Assembly (NCBI GenBank): GCA_021234155.1
Contig: JAJEKV010000014.1
Location: forward strand, 20,845,513-20,909,512
From: Isoetes taiwanensis
Taxonomy: Eukaryota > Streptophyta > Lycopodiopsida > Isoetales > Isoetaceae
DNA: 64,000 bases
Reading direction: 5' to 3'
Under the pieces are notes generated by a model that was given only the letters and a program-made list of their open reading frames with translations, searched no databases and was not told the DNA's origin. Positions 45,668-57,543 of the stretch are shown here, piece by piece. Both the position numbers and the translations under genes were made by a program. Position 1 is the stretch's first letter; each line of letters opens with the position of its first letter.

Positions 45668-47448
45668 TGTGACGTCCCCTACTCGTATACGGTGCCCTCA
45701 CCGTATACAAACAGGAGTTCATCCCCCATACCAGCTCCATGCTAATACAGGGCCCTCCACATGACACCGCGAACCGTGGCCGGGTTCCGATTGGGAAGAG
45801 TGGAAGGGTCATTGCACCGCCTCCCTCAGGGCCTACCTAGCTGCGGAAGCGTAAACATACATGTCAGTAGCACATACATCAATATCATATGGCCATCACG
45901 AAGGATGGCCCTCCACATATCTGCATAGACAAAGATCAGCACATCACGTAGGGAATCCTACCCAAGGCTCAGACTCAAAGGGATGATCAAGCGGCTTGGG
46001 TCTCGAGTTCATTGCGCATGAGAATTCATGGCAATGGATTTGGGGCACATGAACATGGCTTAGGGTTGTCCACTCCATCCCCCCTCCTGCGTACACTTTG
46101 CGGATAGGTTGAAGAACCGGGGTTGGGCCAGAGTAACTGCCGGATCATAGCCAAAGGGGCTATAGCCGGTTACATCTCCCGGACCGATGAGGCGGTAGGG
46201 AGGTTTCTCTCCCACCGATGATCAATGCCATAGCAGTGCACTAGAGGACACCAACCGTCCGCATCGACTTTTAACCCACTTGAAGGGAACTACCACCACG
46301 ACCCGGTCAGGCCCTCGTACCCGGCACAACCAATCGCACCACAGGGACCTCATTTGAAACCCCTCGGTGGCACCGCCGCCCGCACGCTTCTTATCCCCAA
46401 CGGTGTCGAACTCATACTGTGGTGCACGCAGTCCCCAGTATTAAGCTAGTCTGCAGGTGCCCTCCCGTAGACTTTACATCCCGAGAGCAACCGCTATGGA
46501 CACAACCACCCTTATCAACCGGTCGACCCTAAGAACACAACACACGGGCTATTGTAATGCAGTCGCCGCCTTCTGATGTGCTAGAGAGGCTACTCTAGGA
46601 GCATCAACTACAAGGCTTTAGGTCTCTACCCCCTTCCCAATACAAGGAGTTCACGGAGATACATCATCCATGTACATCACGTAAGAACTAAAGAACAAGA
46701 TCTAATCTATATCATAGAGTTAGGTTCTTTAGTTAGAATCTGCTATCTAGAGTTCTAGAGGGTCTGCTATGGGCAATCTAATAGGCTAAACCCTCTTGAT
46801 TCAATGCCTAAAATAGGGTTTAGACTATCTAATTGGCCAAATACCCGATCCTTGAGGGGCTCCTCCTGACCTGAGCTCGACCATCCTGCGGAAACGCTCG
46901 AATCTCGAGGAACTAAGGATGTAATTCTCCCAATCGTGCAGGGATGCGGTTTTGGTATTGAGGCAGAAAAACAGTTCTGAAACCCTAAAATCGAAAATTA
47001 GGTTAGTTAGGGTTTCCAACCCTATATAGACAAGGGGTGGCTAGGGTTTCCAATTATCCCCTTTTGGCATGTGGGATAATTGGTAATGGGCCCACTTGCC
47101 TTTAAGGGCTAGGTGGCCAAATGTGCCCACATGGAAATGTGTGCACCCAAATGTGCTCACATGGAAATGTGTGCACATTAATGAATGTGTACATTGGAAA
47201 ATGTGCACCTTAATTGCTCCTATGGGTATGGCCCACTTGGCATCAAGTGGCCACATGGAAATGTGTGCCCACATTAATGTGTACATTGGAAAATGTGCAC
47301 ATTAATGCTAATGCACATTCTTAGCAAGTTGCCCCCTAGGGGCTACCCACTTGGCTATACGTTGGCGCACGCCAATCGGGGAGGCGTGGTACGCGTGGCG
47401 TGGCGATACAATATACGTCACCCGGAGCGATATCGCGGCCGAACGTCA
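45668..47448 (-). repeat. Solo LTR of a related chromovirus family, inverted
   Basis: The left end tgtgacgtcccctactcgta is the reverse complement of the chromovirus LTR 3' end. Interior blocks (gttcatcccc, ggttgtccactccatcc, cctgcgtacactttgcgga) also match in reverse. The right end is degraded near gaacgtcat (47441-47449). A minus-strand TATA (tctatataggg, near 47027) matches the LTR promoter position. No internal region adjoins it, so it is most likely a solo LTR. No clear target duplication was found. Confidence 0.75.
47110..47310. repeat. Cluster of short palindromes inside the inverted LTR
   Basis: Motifs of the type cacatggaaatgtgtgc and acattggaaaatgtgcac occur about six times in 200 bases. 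Each is an imperfect palindrome (acat-ggaa-atgt). They are absent from the copy A LTRs, so they are specific to this family member. Confidence 0.7.
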
Positions 47449-50095
47449 TCACCGCGAAGGACATCTTGGCAGAGTCCATCTCAACAATCCAATCATGTTT
47501 TCTTCCAAAACGATGCATTTTGAACAATGTTGCTGTTGCTTACGAGGGAGTCTATTGGATATTATGAAGCTGCATGTCTCTGCTCGGGCGACTGTTATGT
47601 TCTATAGTGAGCCGTCAGATGCCTTCTCACTCAGTCGTGGTATTCGCCAGGGATGCCCTTTAGCACCACTTTTTCACAATTGTCGCAGAGGCTTTGTCGC
47701 AGTTATTCACCATTGCAACCATAGAGGAATTTCTCCATGGTCTTGCAATAGAGGATGGCACACAAGAGCTGCCAAATTGCTCTTCACACTTTTTCAATAG
47801 CTTCTGGTGTCCTTGTGGGGTGGCAGAAGTGTACAACTTTATGGACATTGGATACTCTGACTCCGGCGTGTTCATGATTATCCATAGAAATTACTTGCGC
47901 ATGTGTTAGTCCTGTGCCTCCTGGTACAGGACTATTCATGCATACGACAGACCAGGTCAAGCTCAAGGATCCTCGATCACCCGTCGATTGAGACATCCAA
48001 GGCTCCGCTAGAAGACCAACCAGCCAGACCACGCAAATCCAAAGCCTGTGGTCGCCAACAAGAGGCCGGACAAGTGACGACGGCACCACCGTCGGGTCGG
48101 CGTGATTCTAGGCACTTCAAGAGGCACCGCCAACATTCCTCAGAATCGCCTCCTTCCGAGAGTCGCACCGGGATCGCCAGGTGTACATATTGGGCCCAAG
48201 GCCATTGTACTATATATATGAGTAGAGTTAGCACATAAGTTTTTTAGAGGAGTTTTGAGTCTTGTCTCCTTCAGTTTTCTCTCTATTGCGAGAGCTCATG
48301 TATTCTCATCATTGATATCAAGGAAGCTTATCATCTTTCTCTCATTTGTTCTGTCTTCTTCTTTTTCTTCTCTTCTTGCAAATCCCGCGTGACATAGTCC
48401 CCCGGACTCTCCTGTTAGATCCACGGGTCCTCACAGAGGGCTGTCTTCCAGGAGTTCCCGAACCCAGACCCCAAACACTACGCATGGACAGACCATCAAA
48501 TTGTTGAAGATTCCAATTGGCATCCATGTTACTATGGGAGATGCATGGGAGGAGATCATTAAGTGTTTGGAGAAGCACTTGTTCTGGTGGTCCACCGCAA
48601 AGTTGTCTCTTGTGGGTCGCATTACAGTGGCCAAGTCAGTCCTTAGTAGTACTCATGTTTATATGGCATCCTTACTGCTAGCCCCATAGATCAAAGTACG
48701 TGAGCTCATTGCAATAGTTCGAAACTTTATATGGACGGGTACTGAGGAAGGTGTTGTGATTAAGGTGGCTTCGTAGAAGTGCATCCTTCCAAAATGGGCA
48801 GGTGATCTGAGTATGATGGACTTTCTTACTGCAGAGTAAAGTCTTTATTTCAAAGTTCATTTGGAGACTCCTTAATAGTGAAGATGACTCTTCTAGTTGA
48901 CGCCTTCTTAGATAAGCTCTCGGTCACTGTATCCCTTTAGGCAATAAGGCTGTCAAACCAAGTCCTACCTCAGGCATTCTTTCAGACTCTGCAGGCTTTT
49001 CCAAGTGCTTCTCCATTTTTGCGTGGCTTGTTGACAGCATGGAAGGCAGTCAAACATCTTTTCTGGCCATGCCCTTCTATCCACACCCTATTGGAGACTA
49101 CATGGTGGTGGGCACCACTGCCTTCAGACCTATCAGCACCTCCATTGGCATCATCAACTCATCCCCGTACATAGAGACGATGGGTTCTTGCAGGTGTTAT
49201 CTTTATTCAAGAATGGTATAAAGCAGGCCACCTATTGTCTTGGCTTGAATTTCAGGCAAAGTTCCTGCTCTCTCATTGAGATGTGTCTCTATGGGAGAAG
49301 GTCGCAGAAAGTTTGCCTTTTATAGTGCAAGTTGGTGTTCTTTCAAAAGTTGCCATGGGGACTGCCAATGCGAAAATATTCGCAGCTGGCAAGTACTTTG
49401 TCGAGATCAAGATATCGCCCTCTTTTAGCACCACCCCTCCGGTTGCCGATGGGTGGCACCCCACAGTTCCACGTTCCACTTTGTATCGCATATGGTGATG
49501 GCTTTGGGATAGGTTGCTCCACCCTAAAGTCTCTATACTATGGTGGCAGGTTATCCACAGGTGCCTGGGTGTTATTAGCCTTCCGACATCGTTATGATCC
49601 TCGCATATCTGCAGTATACCCGCTCTGCCTTTCAAACATTGATACTCTTGAGCACCGCTCTTTTGATCGTCCTGAGGTTCGACCGCAGCGTGGTCCCGAC
49701 TACAAGGTTTTTAATCGTACATTTGGACTCACCGATGTATCTTCTTGGCATCCTATCCCAACGCATGGCTCCCAGCTAAATAGAGGGCATTCCATCTTGG
49801 TTCCGATTGGTCTTTCAAGGCATTTATTCATCTGCACATGGTGTTATTACGGTGGCCCAGAAAAGAATACTGACAGCCTATGAATGTTCCTCCCTTGAAT
49901 CGTAAATGATGGAACGATCTGATTCAAGATCTTCTTCAATTGATTCTTATTGTTAGTCTCCTATTTTGGAGTAAGTACATTGTGCTCCAGGCTCGTGCTC
50001 CTCTGGCATCTTTTTATGCTTATACAGTTAGATGAGACATGTAAATTTTGTATTTTTATCTAATTAATAAACTTTTTGGCTTTCATCCTTAAAAA
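47449..50095 (+). mobile_element. Decayed L1-like LINE, interrupted by an LTR
   Basis: The left part (47449-47690) encodes RT sequence including LSRGIRQGCPLAPLF. After an LTR-like insertion (47904-48435) the frame resumes with IPIGIHVTMGDAWEEI and WSTAKLSLVGRITVAKSVL. The segment RNFIWTGTEEGVVIKVAS then follows, typical of the region after RT in plant LINEs. The 3' end reads gagacatgtaaattttgtat, attaataaactttttggctt, and an A-run at 50090. Many stops and shifts are present, and its 5' end is lost where the inverted LTR sits. Confidence 0.75.
47904..48435 (+). repeat. Probable solo LTR (Copia-like size) inside the LINE
   Basis: It begins tgttagtcctgtg and ends gggtcctcaca, giving TG...CA ends with short inverted similarity. 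It contains a TATA-like tactatatatatgag near 48209-48225 and a T/C-rich leader-like stretch after it. LINE sequence continues on the right. The five bases on each side (gcatg, gaggg) do not match, so the borders are uncertain. Confidence 0.5.
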
Positions 50096-51034
50096 AAAGG
50101 CAAAACCATAGTGAAAAACTTAAAAATTTTTACAAAAGAGACCCCATTATTATGCTAGATATTGTAGGCATTGTACATGTATCATGATTGCTTGCTTCAT
50201 TATGCCATATGGCATGAGCTAATACTTAAAACAACAACCCTTCAAGCTTGACAAAGTCATGCTATTATAATGTCATTCGTACAGAATTGGCTTCACTGAA
50301 ATGCTCCTAGAGTGTTAAACACTTGAAATCAAACAAAAGGCAATAATGGAACTCAGATAATAAATATCTTTCTTTATAAAATTAGGAAATAAGGATTTGT
50401 AATCCATAAACTCAGGTTACAACTCAAACGACGTAGGAATCTACGCATAACAACATCTCTTCTATTACTCGTGCTCCCCTCGCTCAACAATCACGTAGCT
50501 ACCAAATTAATCTGTGAGAAATAAGAAAGAATTAGTCCAGGGAAGGACTAAGCGGGTAAACCATTACCTTAACCTGAGGCGAATCGTTAGTCACCACGTA
50601 TAATAAGCACACAAATGTTAGTCACACTTAGAACATCTTCTTATAACTTACTGTGATTCAGGGATGATCAATCCCTCGCCCGGGCTCTCACGTACACCGT
50701 TCGCGACACGAATGTACGTTCACATACCAATCACCTGGTATGCGCGTTGCTTTACCGCCCAGCCTTTGGCAACGACACATACCAATCACCTGGTATGCAC
50801 GTTGCTCAATCGCCCAGCCCTCCCAACAACGGCGAAAGGCGGGTTCATTCAAACAGGTTCATTCTTTAATGTTATATTATATTTGCAAACACAAAGAATC
50901 GATAACAAAATAAAACATGTAAGCTTTTCGACAAACTACTAAACAAAAGAAAAGATAACTCCAAACCAACAGAAACTCCAAAGATCCGGCTCTGGCTACC
51001 CACCAAAGGATCTTCCACGTGCAGTCTTATCTGA
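50096..51034. other. Non-coding sequence, probably part of an older LTR element
   Basis: No coding frame is supported. A direct repeat cacataccaatcacctggta occurs twice (~50720 and ~50777). This sequence and the part right of the solo LTR (from 52541) were contiguous before that insertion. Confidence 0.45.
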
Positions 51035-51039
51035 CCCCT

Positions 51040-52535
51040 TGTGACGTCCCCTACTCATATACGATGCCTGCACCGTATACAAACAGGAGTTCATCCCCCG
51101 CACCAGCTCCATATCTTGTCTGGGGGCCCTCCACATATCACTGTGGACGTCCTAGAGTCCACGATTGGGAAGAGTGAAGGCGTCATTTTACCCCGCCTCC
51201 CTCGGGGCCTACCTAGTCATGAAGCGTAAAACATACTCGCCATTAACACAACATCATATATCCACCTCGGCGGGGTGGCACATCAACATCCGCATAGACA
51301 AAGATCAGCACAATGCAAAGGAAGTTCCTACCCAAGGCTCGACTCCGGGGGTGACCGACTAGCTTGGGTCTCCGAGTTCAAAGGCGCATGTAATCATGAC
51401 AATGGGTTGGGCCGGGCATAAGAGCATGGCTAAGGGTTGTCCACACCATCCGCCCCTCCTGTGCACACTTTGCGAGTAGGTTGAAAAGTGTTGGGGACCC
51501 GACCGTAGGCCGCATAGCCAAAGGGGCTATTCCTGGGTTACATCTCCCCCAGTCCCGGATGGGGCGGTAGGGAATCGCCCCCCTCCAGAGATCTACATGC
51601 CGACCCAAAGGTGACTAGAGGGCCACCGCCCTTATTCGAATTTAACCCACTGGAAGGTGAACACCACCCCACGGTGTGTCGAGCCCATGCCTTACCCACA
51701 CTCGGTGGTAAGCCATTAGACCTAGTCACTCATCCCCCAGGGCCTTACACACCGGAGGGATCGGCCGAGGGTCGAACACGAACCTCATTCTAAGCCGGCC
51801 CCGCCCCTTCACCCACAACCAGGGGCTCTCCGTTACGGCCTAATACTAGTAATGCACTAAGAGGGACTAACTAGGAGCATCATCTACTAAGCTTTAAGTC
51901 TCTACCCCCTTCCCAATACAATGAGTTCACAAAATCCATCCGTCCCATCATATCAACATAATAATATAATAAAGAACTAATCTACCTCATAGAGTTAGGT
52001 TCCTTAGTTAGAGTCAATCTCGGGATCGACTTGGCTAATAGGGGTGATTTAATAGGCTAAACCTCTTTTGTTCAAGGCTGGAATAAGGTTTAGGCTATTC
52101 AATCAACTAAATACCGATTCTGGTTCACTCCTCTCAATTGGCGTCCATGTCGCAGCTACGCTCGAGATGCGAAAAAGGAGATCCGACTAGTTGCCGCAGG
52201 CGGTCGTGGGGAGTTGGAATTGACTCTTCGTAGCGAATCGGACTCGGTAAGGTCTGTGGGCGCAAAAAGGGAATGTTAGGGTTTGATGCCTTATGTAGGC
52301 TATCGGTTAGGTTTAGGGTTTCCACGACCCTTGGTCTACCTTTTTTAATGGGTTAAAGGTCTAAAGCGCTGCGCGCGCTGACAAGTTAATGCGCACCATT
52401 GCAAAGTTGCCCCCTAGGCGCCTTGCTTGGGTATCGTCGGGCGGCATACCGCCGATCGATTGCGCGGTAATAATGACGTGGCAGTATGATACGGTATAAT
52501 GCCTTTGAGACCGTATATCGTACTGGAACGTCACA
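51040..52535 (-). repeat. Solo LTR of the chromovirus family with target-site duplication
   Basis: The left end tgtgacgtcccctactcata and the right end gtactggaacgtcaca are the reverse complements of the chromovirus LTR termini. The 1496-bp length equals the copy A LTR. The flanking pentamer cccct occurs at 51035-51039 and 52536-52540, which is a perfect target-site duplication. It therefore arose by insertion followed by LTR-LTR recombination. Confidence 0.93.
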
Positions 52536-52540
52536 CCCCT

Positions 52541-53325
52541 GTCCACCTTTTCTGAGATATCTCTCTAACCGTAAGGAGTTATGAGAGGTGCCACCCCAAT
52601 TACGAAACTAGACTCAGGGGCTTTCCGCATGCTTAAGATCGCTCCATTCTGATAATGGCCGACGCGTTTTAAAGTTTGCCTTTTTTTTTAATACTATCTG
52701 CCTTTTCTAAAATTAGAACAATATCCTCTCCTTTCCAATAATAGAAATATCTTCATATTCTTACAAATTCTTGTCTAGATAATCTCCTCTAATCATAGAT
52801 CTGCTATTCTAGTTCGAGATATTACCACTATTTTCCTCGGATATCTACCATACCTTAGTATAGACACCGATTATTCAATTTGTTTCTCAACTATTGCAAT
52901 TCTTTTAAACATTCCCGACTGAGGTTAAGAGTAAAAATTATTTACTTATCCCTCAACCCCTAGGTGTGTTTACATTCACGTCTTTTAATTTATAAAAAGA
53001 CTTATATAAGATTTTATATAATATTCTCTTAGGTTGTCGATCAACCTTTTAAAAAATACAAGTTTAGATTGACACCTACACTTGAAAATGTAACATGATC
53101 CACACATAGGCTAAATCCGACCCAATAAGTTGCCATTTTCAAATGTTAAAGACAAAACATAGACCCACACACAAACACCCACAATAATGTTTTAGATATG
53201 CCTCCAACTCTAAATAACATTCTACCAACTTTTACCTCTAACAATGCAATTTCCTTAAACATTGCCTGATTGCTTAAAATTTCAATATAGTCCAACAGTT
53301 ACTATCGCATGATTTAAAGGTGCAT
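52541..53325. other. Non-coding sequence left of chromovirus copy B
   Basis: The start (gtccaccttttctgagatat...aaggagttatgagag) resembles text often seen in plant gypsy LTRs, though I cannot name the family. The rest is AT-rich with no gene. Confidence 0.4.
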
Positions 53326-53436
53326 CAACAAATGATAGTTCAACACTTTGAAGACTCTTCCCTCCATGCAAAAAGAGTAACTTGTATGCCTAAAGATATG
53401 AAATTAGCTAGGTTTATTAAAAAGGAAGATTTGTAA
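53326..53436 (+). pseudogene. C-terminal remnant of the H3-like gene in copy B
   Basis: The last ~36 codons of the histone fold survive, reading QMIVQHFEDSSLHAKRV then TCMPKDMKLARFIKKEDL and TAA, identical in protein to copy A. The left edge is a breakpoint: copy A has gaggcaacagaacaaatg where copy B has ggtgcatcaacaaatg. Confidence 0.92.
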
Positions 53437-53571
53437 ATACAAACTTTTTGTAAATACAAATTTATGTTTTTGTCATGTTAATGTGTAAAATTGTAAGTAT
53501 CTAGATTGTATTAAGGATATCTGCATTTGGAATTGCCAAATTTGGAGCAAAACTCAGTGTTTTTGGCCCCA

Positions 53572-54043
53572 CCCCTCACAGAGCCAGGATCCAATCCGAG
53601 ATTTTTGGATTAGCCTCTTGCGCACTGTGTGAGTGGTCGACCATTGATCTTTGCCAAGACTTGGCCAAATATAGAAAGTAAGGGCACAATCCGACTTAAC
53701 TCATAGAAATAAGTATGATTTGACCCTTAGATTGTAGAAATTGAGTCATCCTAAACCTAAACAGAGTCCCACCCCTCACAGAGTGCGCCAGGACCCAATC
53801 CGAGATTTTTGGATTAGCCTCTCGCGCACTGTGTGAGTGGTCGACCCCTGAAGACTTGTCCAAATGAAGAAAGTAAGGGCACAATCCGACCTAACTCGTT
53901 GAGATAAACCAGGATTTGACCCTTAGTTTGCATGTTTTGAGTCATCCTCTACCCAAATAGTGCCCCACCCCTCACAGAGTGCGCCAGGACCCAATCCGAG
54001 ATTTTTGGATTAGCCTCTCGCGCACTGTGTGAGTGGTCAGACC
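53572..54043 (+). repeat. Palindromic module array of copy B
   Basis: Three modules at 53572-53642, 53772-53846 and 53967-54043 correspond one to one to those of copy A. Their palindromic arms are well conserved, unlike the rest of the copy. Confidence 0.88.
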
Positions 54044-54199
54044 AAAATTGACGCAACTTACCCCAATTCTATCTAAATTAGATGAAATTTGTTGCAATAG
54101 GATCCTTAGAATGCACTCTTTAACTTAGTTTGCCTATGAATTGCATAGCAGCACCTTAGAATCATAGATATTCCACAACCCAAAAATTTCCCAAAATTA

Positions 54200-54335
54200 G
54201 GGTTTTGTCTATAAATAGGACCGCGAACCCTCATTTGCACCCTACCCATTTGCTCCTCACTCCAAGGCAATTTTCCAGCTCCCAAAAGCCCCCATCCTGT
54301 TTGACATCCCCAAATTTGCTCTAGTATCATGGCAA
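54200..54335 (+). promoter_or_regulatory. Putative internal promoter and leader before gag region
   Basis: tctataaatagg (54208-54219) is a good TATA box. It is followed by a C/T-rich leader with cctcatttgcaccc and aaggcaattttccagc, and an ATG at 54329. The leader of the H3-like gene in copy A (36029-36114) has comparable pieces (cctcatttacacttt, gaggcaatttttggg). The similarity suggests two duplicated leaders, one for each gene. Confidence 0.45.
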
Positions 54336-55810
54336 CATATGCATTTAGGCGATGGTATAGCGCCACCATGTGGTTGAGGCCCACATCAACTCGATCTTCG
54401 CCGCCTCTTTGAAGATTGATATGGATGCAACCATCAATGCTACTCCCTATTACCGTGAGATTATGGCTGAATTCCATGCAAAAATAGGTCCTTCTCTAGT
54501 AGAACTCCCACCTTGCATAGGATACTTTGCTCCAAGCATGGCCCTTCGTATAGCTCTGCAAGACATACCCAAGATAGACAAGTATTTAGAAAACAAGGCT
54601 AGCCGCTTGCCTAACTATATGTCGAAGATCGTAAAATAGGAGGAGATGTTTCTCTTACACCCACTGTGTAGCTATTTTCCTATCCCATAGAGCCTAAACC
54701 CAAATAGGGTAACCATCTGTCCAACCCCTAGACATTGAGCCTATGGCCATGACAGCAGGTGAAGAAGAGCAGATGCTTCTGGAGTACGAAAAGAGCAGGA
54801 GGAAGATGAAGGATATGGCCTGACATGGAGGACATCATTGACGCTCGACCCGCACAAGACAAGAAAGGCAAGAGCAGAAAGCAAGAACTTCAAAGCTTTG
54901 AAGAGGGGCCGAACCACGCCGACAGCTCCACCACTTGGGCTAGGCATTACAAGCTTAACCCTAAATCATCCAAGGAGAGCGCACCTAAGCCTCCACGACA
55001 TCAAGAACCTTCCAGTCGCGGGGGCCGGGGCTATAGGATAGACGAAGCTCCTACATCTCCTACGCCAACAACCGACCTCGATGACTTTATCGACAGGAGA
55101 CACGGAACTTTTCCACAAAGATAAGGGAGGCCCCGGATGTACAATGGCGGACATCGACGGACATAGAAGCCTACACCAAAGATCAGTGATGATGGCCCAA
55201 ATGAGTTACCTACAGAGGAGGAGTTCTTAGCAATCCAAGAACGGATGGGAATTAGGGGGAAATCAACGAAAGTGTACTTTACCCAAAGACCTCGCAACAA
55301 AGACAAAGACACCGGCAAAGATTAGCTTAGCATCTTCCATGTTCAAACTACTCTGTGGAAATGGTGGAAGTAATGGCCGATGAATACTCCGAAAGACACA
55401 CTGCATTCAGATCCGGCGAGGAGGCGGAGGCGACACAAAGCCCTTAGGTTCTATCTACCTTTGCTCATTGATGGAAGGATAGCGGTTATACACCCGCCAA
55501 TTCAAATTCATTATGGGAAGAAGGAGTTTTATGCTCATTGCTCTCAGGATTCTCAAGACATACTCGCATGACCTCATACATCGACCATGTCATCCCTTGT
55601 CAAGAGAACAATAGCATTAAGCATCTTCGACTTCAAGGTCCCTTATAGGCTTGTGGCAGGTTGGCGACACCGCAGCCCTATACATCGATTTAGGATTGAA
55701 GACTTGATGACCGCACTCCAAGGAGGCACACGGACACTAACATTTTTAAGGAACTTAGGGCTTAACGGTCGACACGGCCCAAGTGAGGACAACCAGTTAT
55801 ATCGGAAGAC
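54329..55810 (+). pseudogene. Accessory or gag-N-terminal region of unknown function
   Basis: Pieces of coding sequence in shifting frames include NATPYYREIMAEFHAKIGPS (54370-54639), a charged segment DKKGKSRKQELQSFEEGPNH (54825-55124) and a basic segment with YLPLLIDGRIAVIHPPIQIH (55380-55571). I recognise no domain. It may be an N-terminal gag extension or a second accessory protein. Many apparent frameshifts may be sequencing artefacts. Confidence 0.4.
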
Positions 55811-56388
55811 TCTAAGAATAAAACTTAAAATTTTCAATTTTCTATGTCTACTTTTAAATGTAAACATATTATATCCATGAATATAAATGTAATATTGATC
55901 ATGTTCTCTTGATATATTTTGTCCCCACAATTATATCATCAAACAAACCAATGCAATGACAAAACAAAGAACTAATCATCGAGTGTAATCCAATGTGTAT
56001 GCGACTAGAGTACCTAGAAATGTCAAGAACAAGGACAACATGATCAAGACCATACACCCGAAGGCAAATCCAGCCAAGGAACTCAGTACCAAGAATTGAG
56101 GCACCAACCCCTAACAAGAAATATCGCAGATAAGGTTAGACATCCACAAAATAAGAGCATTGTTGGCGGGGAGCGGCACCAATAGGACCGGACGAATGTC
56201 CAACTACTTGAAACACCGGGCCGCGAAAGCAGCCAAGGCAAAGAAGAGAAGCCGAGAAGGAGGTCACCTAACACGGACTCTCCAACTCAAGTTCGACTCA
56301 TTCGAAGTCGATGAGCGGGAGAATGAGCAACAGATCGCGGGAGGGTCCCAACCTTGATAGAGGCGTGGCGTAATATCGGAAAAGAAAG
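55811..56388 (+). other. AT-rich spacer inside copy B
   Basis: The first half is AT-rich and non-coding. From about 56160 the sequence encodes basic residues (KHRAAKAAKAKKRSREGG) that may belong to the gag N-terminus. No further feature is visible. Confidence 0.35.
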
Positions 56389-57480
56389 ATGACTTCGGCA
56401 TTGAGCAATGTATGGAAAGCCGTGAAGTTAGAGCAGTTCTCGGGGATAGCAGGTCCGGAATGGAAGCCGGGGGCATGGTTAGATGAAACGAGGGAGTATG
56501 GGAATGCTTATAGCATGAAGGATAAGGACAAAGATAGAGTAGCAACAACCAACGTTAAGGGAGCAAAATGGGATTTGATGAAAAGGCTATGCCAAATCCC
56601 ATGGGCTAAGCGAGAGATAGTTGCGTTTCAAGAAGTTTGCCAAAGCATTTAAAAAGCCATTACGTGCCAAGGAACACAAAGTGTCATATGATGCGCCAGT
56701 TCACAAAGTTGCGGCATGGCAATAAGACGATCCGAAGTACACCAAGAGTTCATGAGGAGGCTCTATGTGCGAAATTGAGTGAAAGACATGCGAGAGGGGT
56801 ACATCAAGGCTTGAATGAAGAAATTAGGAAGCTATAGTGAGAGCAATAAACCCTAAGACAAAGGGAGAGGCAGAGTCCAAGGCAGTGGAGCTTACAAGGA
56901 AATCGGACCTCAAGAGAGGGCGAAGCATTAGTACTATCAGGACAAAGGGAAGGGTACAGGAAGCTACAGCCCAAGAGCAACAAGCCCGCAGCTAGCAGAC
57001 CTCAAAGACAACGCAAATTCCGGAAGCAAGGCAACGAAAATTTTGGCAAATAGGATAAGGAACAGTCAGCTTCAAGGACCAAGGAGGTGGTTCAAACTAT
57101 TCCAAGGCAAGAAGCGGTTCTTCAACCATCTCCAAGGAGAAGAGGTAGGAATGTATTGAAAAGCGCCATTGCTTCGGTGTTTCCAGCTAGGACATCGGAC
57201 ACATAATTGCCCATTTGTGATGAACGCGTTAGCAGAGTTAGGATGGGAGACACCCACGGACGTCGACGAAGAAGATGCTCCCGACTACATCCAAGGTGAG
57301 TGCCACATCTTTGCTGCTATTGACTATGAGAATCTTTGAGTCGATTACCAAGTCATTTCGACGACCGGGAAGGCCAAGCCAAGTCCTTCATAGTGTTGAT
57401 AGACAATGTGGAGTACTCACAATTTTGCCTCGCCAAGGATGGTAGAAATGTTGAAGCTGAAGCCTTTGAAGTCCAAGTCT
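56389..57480 (+). pseudogene. Gag, zinc knuckle and protease of copy B, broken
   Basis: The gag core reads LEQFSGIAGPEWKPGAWLDE and MKRLCQIPWAKREIVAFQEV (56389-56652). The region shared with copy A then follows (GLNEEIRKL near 56810). A damaged CCHC knuckle lies near 57160-57215 and the protease motif STHNFAS near 57405-57430. The position where copy A has a stop after the protease reads GAA here, so copy B preserves the ancestral codon. Confidence 0.75.
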
Positions 57481-57543
57481 AGGCCTGTTGTGTTAGCAAG
57501 TGGGGCAATCAGATACACAGCAGGGAAGAGGATCAACTTCGAC

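Noticed and set aside
47904-48435. Full LTR retrotransposon inside the LINE
   Set aside because: Only LTR-like sequence is present; there is no PBS, coding region or second LTR, and no matching target duplication.
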